Source of the DNA: Pipra filicauda
Taxonomy: Eukaryota; Chordata; Aves; Passeriformes; Pipridae
DNA length: 64,000 nt
Direction of reading: 5' to 3'
NCBI RefSeq assembly: GCF_003945595.2
Contig: NW_024104332.1
Location: 2,542,001-2,606,000, forward strand
Made by a program: the position numbers and the translations under genes
Notes under the pieces: model-generated
What the model saw: only the letters and a program-made list of their open reading frames with translations
Databases searched by the model: none
Told to the model about the DNA's origin: nothing
Shown: positions 1-13,967 of the stretch, in pieces
How positions within the stretch are numbered: the first letter of the stretch is position 1
Layout of the letters: each line of letters opens with the position of its first letter

Positions 1-3000
1 ACATGAGTAACAAAATAAAAACAGAAGCTATATAGAGCAAGCCCTGTGCTGCCAAATGAAGCCATGAGTGGCTTAGTTCTAATTTGAGTATTTTTAAAAA
101 TTTTTATTATTGTTGTTATTATTATTAGCATTTGGCAAAAGGAACCAGGAAATACCTTGTTGGTGATGTCTGCTCCCAGCACAAACCAGTTGGGAATGCT
201 GAATGGCTTACCCTGAAAAAGGGAGAACCACGCTATTTCCAAGCCCCAATTTCTACCGTCATTTACTTAAGCAGCAATGCAACAATTTTAGTTTTGCTTC
301 TATTTTATAAGAAGCTATTACGTGATGAGAACAAATCCTCTCAAGAATGTTCACTTTTCTCCTCCTCTGCTCACTAGGCACGGTCTCAAGGGGAGGGGGG
401 AAATTTCCAAACATAAGCACTGATGACAGTTAAGTTCAATCTAACAGGAAAAGGCTCCGGTTAAGTTAAAAGCCTTATAAAGAAATGAATCCTGAAAGAA
501 TCTGGTCTTTCAGATATGTAAACACAAAACCAGAATGGTTCATCTGAAAAGTTAAATACATGGTCCCACTGGACATTATAAGCATCTCCCAGTCAAGCCA
601 ACACGAGTGACTTGCTCCCTGCAACAGCAGAACATATGGTTTGACAGGGCATCTGATTCAGAAGGAATCTGTTTTTAACTCCTGGGTGAATAAATAGTTT
701 AACTTTATAGAGGCTGAAAAATTATGTATGTTACTTACAAAAAAAAACCAAGGCCCAGTTTCGCAATATATAGAGCTTCAAATTCATGGAACACTGAGCA
801 AGCCACCTACAAATCTCTTGCTTGAAATGAAAGCCAAAAATACAGCTCTCTTCTCTGACAGCATACATCCCTCCATCTGTTTGCTGCTTCAGGTCAAACT
901 AAATACTGCAGCTTCCTAGAAAGCTAAATAACTTTACCTAAAGGGACCCTCAAAACACTGACATGTGACTCTGGGTGGCTTTCTTCCTCCTCTCCAGAGT
1001 TTGCATCCACAGAGTCCTATGCCACTGCCGAGAGACTCACCACACTCCCGTGAGGCTTCCTCACATCTGGCTGTTGTGCCAAATGCTGTATCTTCACCAT
1101 GCCATAGAAAAGCAGTTGGACACTCCTCCTGGGTGGACCCCAGGACTAGACTGCAAGTTAAGTTTTTTTTCAGAAGCCGGGCTTGCTGGTAGAATAAACT
1201 CTACACTTGTTTTACTCAGGCACGTCGGGTTCCCATTTGCACAATCACACACAAAGCAGCACTTCTGTACCCTCATAAGCACAAACAATGTCTAGTCAAC
1301 AACATTTAATCCAACAGCCTGATGCCAATGTTGTGAAGCAACATAACAAATATTTAGATAAATAAAATTACTGAGGATGTTTCATTCTCATGCTGGTGGA
1401 AAATCAGGACTCCAAGTCCTTTGCTTGAAAGCATCTCAAATGATGGAGAGTCTCTACAGCTGCTTATACTGGTTATCATCAACTCAGTCTGGATGGGACA
1501 CCAGCACTCTCCACTCACCGTTTTAAATAAGCCAACATTCAGTTTATTTCTGTGCCTGCTCTAGCTTGCAAAGATGTGTGTTACCTCTCCTCTAACTACA
1601 ACTGAAAGCTAATGGCTGTTTACATTACTGCATAAAAGACTATTTCATAACATACTGGATTACTGAAAAAACAAGCTGCTTCTTCAAGAAGAGCATCAGC
1701 ATACCCATAACTTTCAACACAAAACTAACCTTACTGAAAACTGCCCTTACTTTACTGAAACTTTAGCAGATGAGAGCAATAAAACCTGGGGAAAAAACAT
1801 GAACTACACTTGTTGAAGAAGATACCCCCAACAGTTTCTTAAACACCTTGTACACATGGCTGCTTCAGAAGCAGCTGTTATGCATGTGTGTTTAAGAAAC
1901 CACTGTTATTTCAGATGTTATTATGTGCTTTATGAGGCTACATGCCCAAACTGGCTCTGTTCTAATGTTTCATGAACTGAACAAAAGTCATCATTCATCC
2001 TTACATCACCATAATTCTTGACAGAAACACAGCTCCGGTAACCAGACATTTAAAATTGCTATTTCACATCTTGGCCTTACATTCCCATTTTGTATTGCCA
2101 TGGCTGACAGAAAACAGAGTGTAGGCCCTATGTGGAAGCAGGAATTGCCAGATTTATAGCCACTACCAAACCAAATGAGAAGCCAGTGAATGGACCAAGG
2201 GAACCTGATGTGTCATAATACTGAACATATTGCATGTATCTCCTGTGCTTAGGAGGAAGATAAAACTTAAATCACTACAGCTACACAGTTCTTCAAGAAG
2301 AGACGGGGCAAGAGAAGCCGCAACAGAGCCGCAGCCAAGCACAAGCTGGTTGATGATACCAACAACCCTTCAAAGTGTGTTGTCACAATCTGCTGTCAGC
2401 ACACCAAATTACTCAGGAGCACTTGCTAAATAAATGTGAATCATTTTGTTGTAGCAGCCTTTTTCACTCTGCACTTAGGTGTGACAGTTGTGCAGCTGCA
2501 CCAGCAGGTGAGACAGTTCCCCCAGCTTGCTCAGCCCAGGACACACACACTCCTCTCACCTGCAGAGGATAAGGTTTGCTCTCAAAGCCCAGACTCTCCC
2601 AAGCTCATGGTGATGCTGTCACAGCCACATACAAAAGCGCCAGCAGCCTTTAGCCCAGAAGAGGCACCTCTGTAAACAGCATGCTGAAGTGACCCTGGGA
2701 TTCCCTCTGCTGTCTCCCCAGAGCCCTGCATAGGACCATGAGAAGTCCATGAGAAATTCCCACACAAACAGTACAGCTATCACAAAGTGCAAAGTAACTT
2801 GTTTGCTTAAGTAGTCACTACGTTGTCACACAGCCTACTTACTGTGAAATCACCATTCCTGTACCTCTCTAGTAGAGGGGGGTATGCCTACAAGCATGAA
2901 CAAACCCTAAGTATCTAAAGGATTGCAGCCTGGTGCAGAACTCCTAATGCCCAATTCTGGGTAGGTTTGCTATATGGCAGGAAAGATGTAGCCATGTTAT

Positions 3001-4240
3001 AGAAAGACAAGTCTCGACGACTAACAAGTGCTCATTCATTTCCATGCCCACCAGAGCTGGTGCCAGGTTGTGTGACAAGCAGCAGGCCAGGATGATGCAA
3101 AGCACCACATTTCTTCATGAATCAAAAGCAGTTCTGCCCTTTTCCAACTCCTCCCTTTCCACCTCTCATTGTCCCTCGAAGCTGAAATATAAAACCTCCA
3201 GTTTGATAGAACCACAAAGAAACGCAAGGACACAAACACATTATTCGCAATCCAGAAAATCTGTCTTCTGAATTAGAAGCATCCAAAGAGAAGCCTGAAT
3301 TCTCCAAGGCAACTTCTACAATCAAGCTCAGAGTACTTGATGTGGCCAAGGATAAAGCTGACAGGGCAGGAAAAAAAGCTCATATTTAAGCAATCCATTG
3401 CTGAGCCACTGAACTGAATACAACTGCAGTTGGGACTTCAGAACATTACAAGACACATCTTGGTTTCATTTGTGCATCAGCAGTGTCCCCCTCCTCACCT
3501 GTGCCCCACAGCTGCAGCTTAGGTCGGCACAGCCCCTCCACACCCACCACAGGCAGACAGCCATTTCTCTGGGAGGATTATTTGGCTGTCCAGTTTACTG
3601 CAGCAGTAAAAATAACTCTACTTCAATAAAGCAAGACCTATGCAGAAAGACTACATTAACAGAAATTCAAACAATAGCGAAAAGATAAAAGTATCATATC
3701 CAGGCACTCACAAGATTACTGTGCAAAACAGAGAACACATGCAGTGGATATGAAAATAAGGTCTATCAAAGCACTGAAATCTAGGTAGTGTTGGAAGAAC
3801 TTCCTATCAGTAAGGACAGTGAATCAAAAGCAAAGCAGCACTAGCACTGGTGTATGCACTATATCTCTAAACTACAGCAAGGGGACTGGGGAACAAGCTC
3901 TGACTTCTGGCAAACCAACTTCCTTCACCCACCCAAATATTTTTATTTGCAGTTTTGGCACCTCCCAACACAGCTGCCTCTCCCCTCCATCGCTGCGATT
4001 TTCAATTTAATACACCATCATTTTGTCCTGCTACACTCCCTCCAAGCTAATATCCTGCTGCTAGGGGCAGCAAAGAGCCCTTCTGCTAGATCTTAAACTT
4101 CCATTTTCTGTGATGTGCTATGCACCATGGGGTGCACATTGCTACACTGCAGAAAGTTTTCATTCGGAAGCAATCGCACAAACACCTTCTAGGCACTGGC
4201 TGGGTCATTTGGTGAGAAAAAGCAGCTAGGAAAGGGTAAG
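1..4240. other. Non-coding AT-rich stretch, nothing recognised
   Basis: No gene is supported here. Open frames are all under about 110 codons, overlap on both strands and have no recognisable motif, so they are what chance gives at this base composition. The left end has a short TTA/TTG-rich simple tract at about 107-128, and a short CA run lies near 2540-2551. No CR1-type octamer end, MIR core, LTR or RNA gene was seen by eye. Confidence 0.6.
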
Positions 4241-4600
4241 AAAAACACTATATATGCCATAAAAAGACCAATCGTTCCTTTCAGCAGTAGGGTGCTATCA
4301 GATGACAAAGTCCTGTCAGCCTTGCACTGCCTGTCTGTAGCGAAAGGGCCGGAGGCAGCTCTGTGCGCCTTTCAACCCAGCAGGCAGCAGCCAGGCCAGG
4401 CCAGGCCAGCACGTAGCTCCAACCTGGCAGAGCACAGAGGCACTTTGGGCAGCGGGGAAGAACCACCACGTTGTTCTCTCAGGGCCACCGCAGTCGCTGC
4501 AAGCCGTGTGTACGGGATCCCGGGCAGGGTCACGGTCCGAGGCACGGCCTGTCCCTGTGCCCTCAGCTCTGCGGCGCTGGGACGGCTCCTTACGTAAGGC
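4240..4600. promoter_or_regulatory. CpG-rich patch with TATA-like box and TTACGTAA palindrome (candidate promoter or enhancer)
   Basis: Between about 4320 and 4600 I count roughly 18 CpG dinucleotides in about 280 bp of GC-rich sequence. The surrounding kilobases are CpG-poor and AT-rich. By eye this is near the classical CpG-island threshold, though short. A TATATAT motif lies on the left (about 4249-4255). A perfect 12-bp palindrome, CCTTACGTAAGG, lies on the right at 4588-4599; its core TTACGTAA (4590-4597) is the known optimal site for PAR-bZIP/NFIL3-type factors. A short (CCAGG)n run lies at about 4389-4409. Frames are open on both strands across the patch, as expected of GC-rich DNA, and none encodes a recognised protein. 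The direction of any transcription is unknown. It could also be an undermethylated enhancer or a GC-rich repeat remnant. Confidence 0.4.
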
Positions 4601-5228
4601 ACCTCCCAAGCACACAGAGAAGCCCTTGAAGGCACTGGTGTCCTACCCAATCCTCCTCCCAGCAAAGGCTTTAATGAGGGCTGTTTTCAAGTAAGGTTAG
4701 GAGGAAAACAATTATCTTTTTTATTTGTATGAACACAGAAATAATTAAGTAGAGTAGAGAGGGGTGGCCAGCAGAAAAAGAGAATGCATGGTCTTTTTTC
4801 TCCTTCCACATGTAGCCTTGAGCCTTAGAAGTACAGAGGTAAATACTTAATTTCCAGGGATACAACAGTAACTGAGCAGGATAAGTTCAGATGAAAAGAA
4901 AGTGTAAGAATAAAAACATCCACAAAACCTTACAGCTCTTTTCCATTTTAGGGGCTTTATTTGGGTTTTGCTACTCCTGTCCTCCAAATCAAAGAGAAAC
5001 TGCAATGAAGCTGAAACTTTTTGTCCAATCACAAAATTTTTCTTTCCTGAAATGCCTTACATTGAACTAGTCAAGCCAGTGTGAAAAAATTCTTGTAGGA
5101 AGTGTGGAGTTAATGATTTGATTTGCCTTCTTCACATCAAGGTTTGGCACAGCTTTCATGTTTCCCAAACACAGTTGAGAGTGGGGCTGTGTTATACCAG
5201 GTACTATGCAAACACACAGCGAGATCAT

Positions 5229-5243
5229 TTATATATATATATA
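5229..5243. repeat. (TA)n microsatellite
   Basis: A run of about seven TA dinucleotides, a simple-sequence tract probably polymorphic in length. No wider structure surrounds it. Confidence 0.85.
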
Positions 5244-7350
5244 GATGTTGTACAGGACCTATGTTTTTGTGGAAAATGAGCAGTAAAAGCATATCACAAA
5301 CAGATTTTCTAGCAACTACAGGACCCCTTCTTGCTGAGGTAAAAATGCTGCTTTGCCTGAAGCTGTATGCACCTATTTTCATTTGGGGGGAACTTGTGCA
5401 GCAGAAAAGATTTCAGACTTTGAAAATGCTGGTATTACTAAAAGACAGAGGATGATCTCTGCCCCAGTGAGTTTGTTATCTCCATCATTAAACATCAAAG
5501 GGGCAAAACCCAACTATCTTCTTCCTTTATATAGTGTAAATACACGGTTTCTCTAGACAGAGAACATTACTTTAATTGCCTCAACTTCTGATTACAGCAG
5601 ATTATTTATTTTATTGAGCAAAATCCTAGATGTGGCAGAGAGTCAGCAATTTATACCAAGACTGTTTATTTGTTTGTTTTAAAGTATCTCTCTTGTTTAA
5701 AACATAAATAAAACAAAGTGCCCAATTCCACTAAGATTTGTAAGTAACGTTAAAAGACAAGTAAGTACCCCAGTGTGTTTAACATCAGTTTGAAAACTCT
5801 TTTAAGGGATGAATAATAAACATGATTTTGAATGAAAATACTTCCTTCCTATTTTAACATTCTTTATAAATCTCTCTGGAAATGAAAAGGACTATTCATT
5901 ACCTCAAAAGGAGGGATTGTCTGTGCAATTCTGTTCCACTTCCTGCCTATACCAGTTTATACTCAAGACAGCTTTTAATACTCATTAAATTATCCAAACA
6001 CTTATCATATTACACACCCCCATTCTATTCTCCCGAAAAAAAAAATCAAAACCAAACCCAGAAATCATTTTGGTGATTATTTTGTTCATGGTAAAATAAT
6101 AGCAATAATGTGCTTTATTTTTTTCACACAATTCTTGTAGCTGCTGAGCACTGCGTGAGGACCCCTTCATCCTCACTTCAGTGGAAGTTTCTGCAGCATC
6201 CTTTGGGATAAAGTCCTTAAACACTGAGTTTACAAAGCCTTTAAGCATCTGTATAACTTTAGGCACTTGGGCAATCTATCCTCACTCAGAGCACTTAAGC
6301 AGTTAGAGTAAATCATGTGCTTGGTGGCTTCGCTGACTCGAGGCTTTAGTGTTACATCTTTACAGGACTATCCAGCTTCCACAGTGTGACTGAAATACAG
6401 AACCAACAGCTCCAGAAGTTACAGACCCAAACTGGCTCGGTTTTTTTGCTTTTTTCCCCCATATAGAGTATGTGTACCTCAAACTTATTTGTGGAGGACA
6501 TAAAAAGCCCTGATTAGGATCAGATGTTGGCAGGTGCCAACAACTTGCTGTTAAATGAAACAAAGGTATGTGTTTTAAGTGACAAGGAACCTTTGAAAAC
6601 CAGCAGCAAATAAAAGTACTCATCAGGAGGAGGGCAGGACTGAGCATGGTGGGTGTAGCAGCAGGTTCACCACTATGTCCCTGAATCTCTGAAAAAAGCA
6701 ATGCCCCTTTGCCTCTGTTGTACTTCTCAATTATAGATTAGTCCTGGGTTTGCTCTAGTTTATGCTCTCTCGTCACCATGGCAACACATCTAAACCCACC
6801 AATTACCAGGTACTCACCCCTCTCCCTTCAGCCAACCAGAAAGAGATCTGGAGTTGTTTATATGGTGTTTATTAAAAGTACCTATACACTTACATCTCCA
6901 TATGCCAGGTTACTAGAGGTGCTCCAGACAGCAAGGCTCTGTATTTTGCCCTCTGCAGGTCCCAAGGTTAATGGTCTGTATGATTTACTTCTAGCACTGA
7001 GTTCTGCACACAATTTGAGCTGCGTGTCAACTATTTAATAGTTTTCACCGCAAACCCACTGGAGCCATTGGCAGGTTTGCTGCTGATTTAGTTATTGCTG
7101 GCCCCATTTATCTAACCATCAAACAAAATAATCCTTAAAAAAAAAAAAAAAAGGCTCTGAACTCCCAGGCATCAATGTTTAGTGTATTGACCCCTTTGTT
7201 ACTTAGGTCTGGAAGTTTCAATACAGTCCTAAATGATAAATTATTTCATCAGTTTTACTACTACTTCTTCCCCTGGATGAGCAATGGCCAAGTCTGTATT
7301 TATTAACCTAGAAATGCTATAGACAGGAGAGCAAGATGTTTCTCTTTCAG

Positions 7351-7601
7351 AGCCACCCAGGTTTTGTGTACACAGAAGAAAAAGGACACAACAGAGCACT
7401 GGCTGAAGAGAAAACCGAGCCAGAGAGACATGCAGACAGGCCCCAGCTGTCCTCAGAGAGCTCCAGAAGAACAGAAGACACTGAGCACATGGCTACACCA
7501 TCAGTTAAGAGCTTGCTGTCAGATCAGACTCACCACCATCCATATTGTAAATCCCTGGCTGATGCTAAGAGGATGCTTCAACCCAAGCTCTCTGGACAAA
7601 G
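7351..7601 (+). other. Candidate exon, unrecognised peptide
   Basis: A pyrimidine-rich acceptor (TTTCTCTTTCAG) ends at 7350 and a donor-like AAAG|GTATTA follows at 7602. The 251 bp between are open in the frame starting at 7351 (AGC CAC CCA). The peptide is polar, with many Glu, Arg, His and Ser and no hydrophobic segment, and I recognise no domain. A second frame is also open over most of the interval, which weakens the coding case; a non-coding transcript exon is equally possible. Acceptor-like motifs occur by chance about every kilobase, so support is low. Confidence 0.15.
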
Positions 7602-8081
7602 GTATTAGTCATGTTCAGCATCTTAGCACAGACCCAGACTATTAATGTGATCTGGATGGCTTTGGCATGGGAAAAGCAAAACAAACTACTGACAGCACAC
7701 CAGCAGATTGGAGAAGATGGCTCCACCTAAGCACACCATGCTGTGATCCAGACACAAAGCCAGTCTCTGTCCAGCCACAGTGAGGCCTCATATGCTGTAG
7801 CCTGCTGCTTATTTCACATCAAAAAACCACCCAGAGCTAAGGGAGGTGCAAGAACTATCATTAAAGGCAACAGTTTCCTAGACCACCATGATGAAACAAC
7901 ATTTGAGATCAGGCCCCAGCAGAGGGAAGGAGAAGGAAAGGAGGAATTTGAGATGAGGTAACTCACAGACACATCCCAAAGGAAGCACACAGTCAGAAAA
8001 CTCAGGAGAGCACAAAGCAAGCTCTTTTATAAAAAAGAAAGTCTTGTGCATTCCCGGAACAAAACCACCAACTAGCTGAAT

Positions 8082-8150
8082 CCAGGGGACCTCTGGAGAT
8101 TGTTTAGTCCAACTCTCTGAACACAGACAGAGCTGCGGGTGCTCATATCA
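8082..8150 (-). mobile_element. Old CR1 LINE 3'-end fragment
   Basis: The plus strand reads GGGACCTCTGGAGATTGTTT then AGTCCAAC (8085-8112). This is the reverse complement of the well-conserved 3' untranslated tail of avian CR1 elements, so the element lies on the minus strand. The terminal octamer repeat is not recognisable, and the match fades within about 70 bp. It is an old, truncated, diverged copy with no coding capacity. Confidence 0.6.
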
Positions 8151-8159
8151 GCACCTCTT

Positions 8160-11100
8160 TGTCCAGAAGCAAGATATCTAAAATAATCCTTTGGTCCAGT
8201 TTAATTACAAACACAATTAAAAAATCCCCAGTCCTGCATATTAATTGGACAGGTCAGGGGATATTAGTACTTTCCCACTTGAAAACACTGATTTTCACCT
8301 TCATTACAAATCACATCACAACCCCTGGCACTACACAGCCCTTAGCTAAACTTGTATCTCATCTTGAACTTGATATCTGAAACACAACTTGGATGCATTC
8401 CTCAGGGGTACCCCAAGAGCATTTTCTGTTACACAGAAAACCATGAGCAAATGAGTCAGCACACACTGAGTGAGAGCTTGTGCTGCTCTGACTGCCTGTT
8501 CATTTATCTAGGTGTAAGTCAGGAACAATCCCACTGGTGTCAACTGAATTACATCAAAGAAAGCAAGGGCACGCAGCCTTCTCAATGAAAGAGCCAGTAT
8601 CAAGTTTTACAGCTTGCATAAAACACTGCATGTCATTAAAGGCTCACAAACACATGGGTGTTTCATGTGCTATTTATTAAACCATAACTGCTGTCCTACT
8701 ACAAGAGGAACACAAAAAGGGGATGTAAGTCTTCCATACAAATGCAAACCTACCTGTTTTTCTGAGGTACTGCTAAAGCTTACCCTAACAGCCCCCGCCC
8801 ATTATAAAGGGATCAGGAGAAAAAGAAACTGAAAGAAAAAAAGGAAAAGAGAGGCCTTGGTGAGGTGAAGGGTAAAAATGAAAGGTATGACTCTGTATTA
8901 GCGGGAGGGCAGCTGCCTAATGGCCAAAAACTGTGTAGATAAAACAACCCATTTGGGTGAGACCTTATGGCATCACTTCCATAATGCTCTTCTACTTTTG
9001 AAAGGAGCTTTGGAGAATGCAATCACTTAAGGCCTTTGATGTTTCTTCATCAGCTGAACCAACAACCAACATTAGGACAGGCCTGAAAGTAATTGTACAA
9101 ACTGGCTTCCACTCACAGAAGCACAAAACCTCTGTACCTCTTCTGATAATTCTCAATATCCTGAAGAATCAGCCTTGACTGACTGGTTCCTACCTGCATC
9201 CATAGACATCTCCTGGACTGATGTCACCTAGAATGCTCATTCCTCTGCCTCATGGAGAACATCTAAAATAAGATGGGGCGGGGCAGAATTCTATAGCTGA
9301 GATCAGTCTAAAGTCAAACAAGGACTCCGTGTGTTTCCAAAGACAGGGATAACGGTGAACAGGTAAGTTTTGCAAGGGAAAACAAAGGTGCACAGATGAA
9401 GCTGCGCACACACCAAGCCTGTTCCACCTGAAGCTTCAAGTGTTTCAGCTGCAACTGGGAAGGAATTGCCTCTTTCATCTGGTGTGTTACTAAACAGCTG
9501 CAAAGTCACTTTTCTGGTAGTATATAAACACACTTTTTCTTTAGAGAGGTGTAATATGGGTTACATGAGAGGGATTTTTAAAAATAACTAGCATACTTCT
9601 TAGGCTCTCAATGCATGGTGGGGATGATACATGGGATGGAGGCACTGTCAGGCTGGAATGACCAGTGCTTCCTCCAAGCTTGTATCGCACCCTCAGACAC
9701 AGTGGACTTGACAATGGAACAGATCATCTCCATTTGACACACTGCTTTTGCACATTCTGCTCCGTTCACTCATGAGTTCACTAACATCCCTTCTGCATAA
9801 CCAGAAACTAAGGGCAGGAGGATGTCTAAGCAGACAAACAGCAACATTCACATCTAAGGGGACAGGCCACAGCCTACAAGAATGGTGTTATGTAGAAGTA
9901 TAACATTAATCATGCACTAGAATCTATTTATGGGCTTGAAAATTAAGACTGTTCTTGATTATTTTTCTGGAGGGAGGAAGCCTATGATTTTCTGAAGTGA
10001 TGGAAAATAGCAGCATTCCAGACAACTTTATTTACTGTATTATTTAATGTCCACATTCCTCAGTTTGGCACCTGAAAAATAAATGCCTTTCAACAGTCTA
10101 CCTGTAGTGCTTTGAATGCAATTGATTCAAGGTTTTCCAGTCATCCATGATTATTTAAATGCAAAATGAAAACAGAATAAAAACACAACAGTAGCAAATA
10201 CACTGGGAGATCAAAAATAACAAAAAGCTCCTCCTGTTCTTTAAGATATTTCCCACTCATGCCAATGTATTTGTTGCTAGAACAAAGTGAACAAGGCCCT
10301 TCAGCCCAAAGGTAATTTACAAAACAGTTAATGAAATTAAAAAAAAAAAAAGAGGAGGGATTTAGAACAGAAATGTCATCTCTCTAATAATTATTGTTTC
10401 TCTATCAAATAGCTTCTATTAATGAGGATGATTCACAGCAAACATCACTGCCAGCCTACCCCCAGCAGTATTTAATCAAAGTGATCCTGCAATTCTCAGG
10501 AATAACTCAGGAATTCTCAGGAACAACCAAATGGTTTCCTGCAATGAAACGCCAGCCCCAAGGCCAATGCTATTGCTGTGAAGGTTGCAGCTGTGCCAGT
10601 GAAGACCAGAAATGCTCCCCGTCCCCTGCAGTGCTCCAAAGCAATGGTGGCACCTTGTCAAGAGGGCAGAAGTCACACCTCCTCTCAAATCTGCCACCCT
10701 GTTGATTTGTTGTCATTGTAGCATAAAAAATTTGCCAACATTTCATGTTAAAAAGGGCGATTTCAGTACACACTTTTTGGATATAATGTATTTCTTCAAA
10801 ATACATGGAAGTATTTGTTCACTGAAAACTAACAAGTGTCACAGGTCCTGGCTTCAAGGACCAGGACCCAGAAAACACGAGAAAAACCTGAAGGCAGTTT
10901 GACAAACACTTTCCCTTCCCGGTATCAGAGGACCGGATGTGCAGGTGGGTTAATAAACATTGAAAACATAATCAACAACGATTCAACACAGGAATGTAGT
11001 GGCAGGAAAATGCAACTGTTGCTAGATCTGACTTGTACAAACTGTGCTTCAGATTCCAAGTGCCTCCCGGGGCTCAGTTCCCTGCATCTTTTGTCAACTG

Positions 11101-13960
11101 ATATTATCTATGGGAAAGCAGGTATATTCATCTTCCTCTTTAAATAACTAATTACCCTACCGTGGGCACTAACCAGGGCATCTATTTGCAAGCACCACCA
11201 TATACCTTCACTCTCCCTTAGTTAGGAAGCCCACCCTTTGCCCCATGCATATGCTGCATTCTTCTGGCATTTTGCTTGCGTAATGTGCCCCTTTCCTGAT
11301 CCAGTCCAAAGATAAGATCTGCAAAGTTGAGGGGGGAAAAAGTGCTCCAAAGCTGACAGTATCACCTATGAAACAGTAACTGTCACAGCACTGCCTTGCC
11401 TTCATCCTTTGGTACTTCTGGGAGTCTGGCTATCAGAATGCCTTTTGAGCCCAATTTCTAACATCATAAAGTCATATCTCCAACTCACTCCCCTGCATGA
11501 CATTAACTGTTTTTCTGAAAGTTTCCCAGATTCCTAAAGTCTTGGGAAAAAGTTCAAACAGACTGAGATGGGTTTTAAATACACACATGTCTTGCAGCAT
11601 GACATATCTACAGCTGCATCCAAGATTTCCACTTACTTTAATGGAAAGTGACTGTTTTAAACACGACTCCCCTGTCACATCTCTACCCTCTTGTGCTAGT
11701 ACTTGGATCTCCTTTCTTTTCCTCACTCTTCCCAGACATTCAGATCTCCTTCACTGACACCAGGCTTTATACTGCTGATGCCTCTTGCACCCTCAGTGTA
11801 AGTCTCCTCAGCTTTATTCACCAGTCAGGTGAATTATCAGGCCTGATACTGCAACTACTTATGTGCTCCTAGATCCTTACAAGACATCATTCTAAGTGTT
11901 TGCAGAGTCAGGAACAAACCACTTTTGATTACAGTAACACAGAATTACTTGGGCCTGGCTTTAACTCAGCAAGAGTTCACTCTTTTCTGTTCCCATTCAC
12001 TGATGCTGACTTTAAGACATGGCTCAAAAGCTTTAATTCAAGGTGATCAGAAAACACAATACCTTCAAGGCTTTGCTGCTGTCTTTTAAAACTGCAGTCT
12101 GTCTGCATGTAAGAACCATGATAGTAACAAAAATGTCTTCTTTTTTTTTTTTTTTAAAAAAAAAGAAGTAAAAATAGAACTGGCTGGAAACCAAGAGACC
12201 ACAAGAGCTGGCTTATAGGAAATTGCCCTCATCTGTTACTAGGTGGGAAATTTTTTCCCATGTATTACACAGATCATGTAGAGACAGGATGGTTTTACAC
12301 ACACTCAAAAAAGCGTGCTATCGCAGGACAACCTAGCTTGCACTCCTGTGTGCTTGGGGAGAAAGGGAACAGAGAGACTTTTCAGTCCATCCCAGCAAAG
12401 CAGGACAGGTCCCAAAAGATGCTTTCTCCACAGCATTAGCAAGTTTCAGTCGCTGAGTTTTAAAACAAAAACACTAAAATGTTTCAGTCAACACAAAGCA
12501 TCAAAAAGTCAATGAAACAGTAACAGAAACACCATGAAACAGAGGTGTGGGGTCCCTGCCTTCAGTGGCTCTACTCCTATGAAGGAGCATTATTCATAGC
12601 AATAACATCTCATTTGTTCAGGTCTTCACACGCTGTTTTCTTGCAGATGTATTATACCTATTTTCTCTGTGCCACTCTAAGTGAGCTTAATAGCAGATTA
12701 CTTAACCAGGTCTACAACTACAGGCAGAGCTTACCTACTGCCTTTTAATATGAAAATGCTACATTTCCTAACCAGCCAACGCAAGTGGTTTTGTCACAGA
12801 ATGAGCAAATGTTTGCACGAATGTGGCTGCCGCTGCATGATGAAGTCTAAGCCATGAATGAGCAAACAGCTAAATCTCCTCCCAACCAGCTTTTGTGATG
12901 TGCAATCATAATCACAATTTGGCTGTATCGTCTGGCTAGGACTTCAAGCAGCTTTTACTAGCTACTCCTCAGTGCTCTGCAGGCAGTAAACCATAGGCTT
13001 CTCTCAAAAAAATGCCAAACTATTCACTGACAATTTGGTTTTGTTTATGAAACCAGTTCTCCTAACAGAAATGCTACTAATGCACATGTAAGGACAGCAG
13101 GCTTACTCCACAGTTCTGCAGCATGCTAAATGTATCATTGGCCCTATTTTTATATTACTTGAGGTCAGCCAGGGAGTCAACAGCAGAGCTGGGCTTGGAG
13201 CCCAGCCTGCCCAAAACTCATCCTCCCTTTCTATTGGCCACGGGACGAACATGCACAGAGATCTTACCCTGTGCTCTGAATCACAGTGTTCAAAGCCAGT
13301 CGTGGTCACACATACGCTCATACACACACAGCAAACTTTGGGTCAATCCCAATACCATGCTAAGGACCTGAAGCGGTGCTGAACTATGGAAGCTGAGCTG
13401 CAGCCATGGATATGAAGGCCAAAACCTAGATCATCAGAAAGGACTGGTCTGAGGAAGAAGTTATATGAAACTGCAAATTTAAATATATAACACATCTATA
13501 TAACATCTGGTCTAGGAAGTCTAGATAAGTTGTCAGATTCCCCACCTGAATGCGCAGGCCAGATGTTATCTTACAGTACTCACTCCCAGAGTTATGTAAC
13601 AGTCAAAAATTACAGTAATTAGGTTTTAAAGCCACTGTTATGCCATTTTAGACCCTTCATAACACAATCACATACCAACTGCTCCTATATTACTGTAACA
13701 AGTATCTTGTTCATTTGTATTTTAAAAGAAAAACATTTCAAAGAAGTATCCCCCATAACAATTAAAACTGTGTTCTTCCCCAGTACTTGTCATGACATTG
13801 ATATGGAAAGCTCAGGAAAAATATACAGGTCATTATCATGTTTGACAATGGAAATCTATCTTCCAATAGCCAGCAAACAGAAAAATGGATCTGGAAGTCA
13901 TTTTTACTAAAAGACAAATTAAAGTTCAAGATGTTTAAGACACTGCCTGTCCCTTTATTC
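8160..13960. other. Non-coding stretch, homopolymers only
   Basis: No gene or named repeat was recognised. It contains an A-run at 10340-10352 and a T15A10 tract at 12137-12169. Short direct repeats of an AATTCTCAGGAA motif lie at about 10490-10525. ORFs are short and overlapping and resemble no known family. Confidence 0.55.
12137..12169. repeat. Perfect poly-T/poly-A inverted repeat
   Basis: CTTC followed by 15 T, then 10 A and GAAG, makes a perfect palindrome with arms CTTC-T10 and A10-GAAG around five spare T. It is probably a homopolymer-derived cruciform-prone tract, with no sign of a gene. Confidence 0.8.
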
Positions 13961-13967
13961 ACCTCCG

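Larger units (their letters stand above)
4600..8080. other. Non-coding stretch with simple repeats
   Basis: Apart from the exon-like candidate at 7351-7601, listed separately, I see no gene. There is a short (TA)n microsatellite at 5229-5243, an A-run of about 15 at 7138-7152, and AT-rich DNA at 5580-6130 with no recognisable element. Confidence 0.55.
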
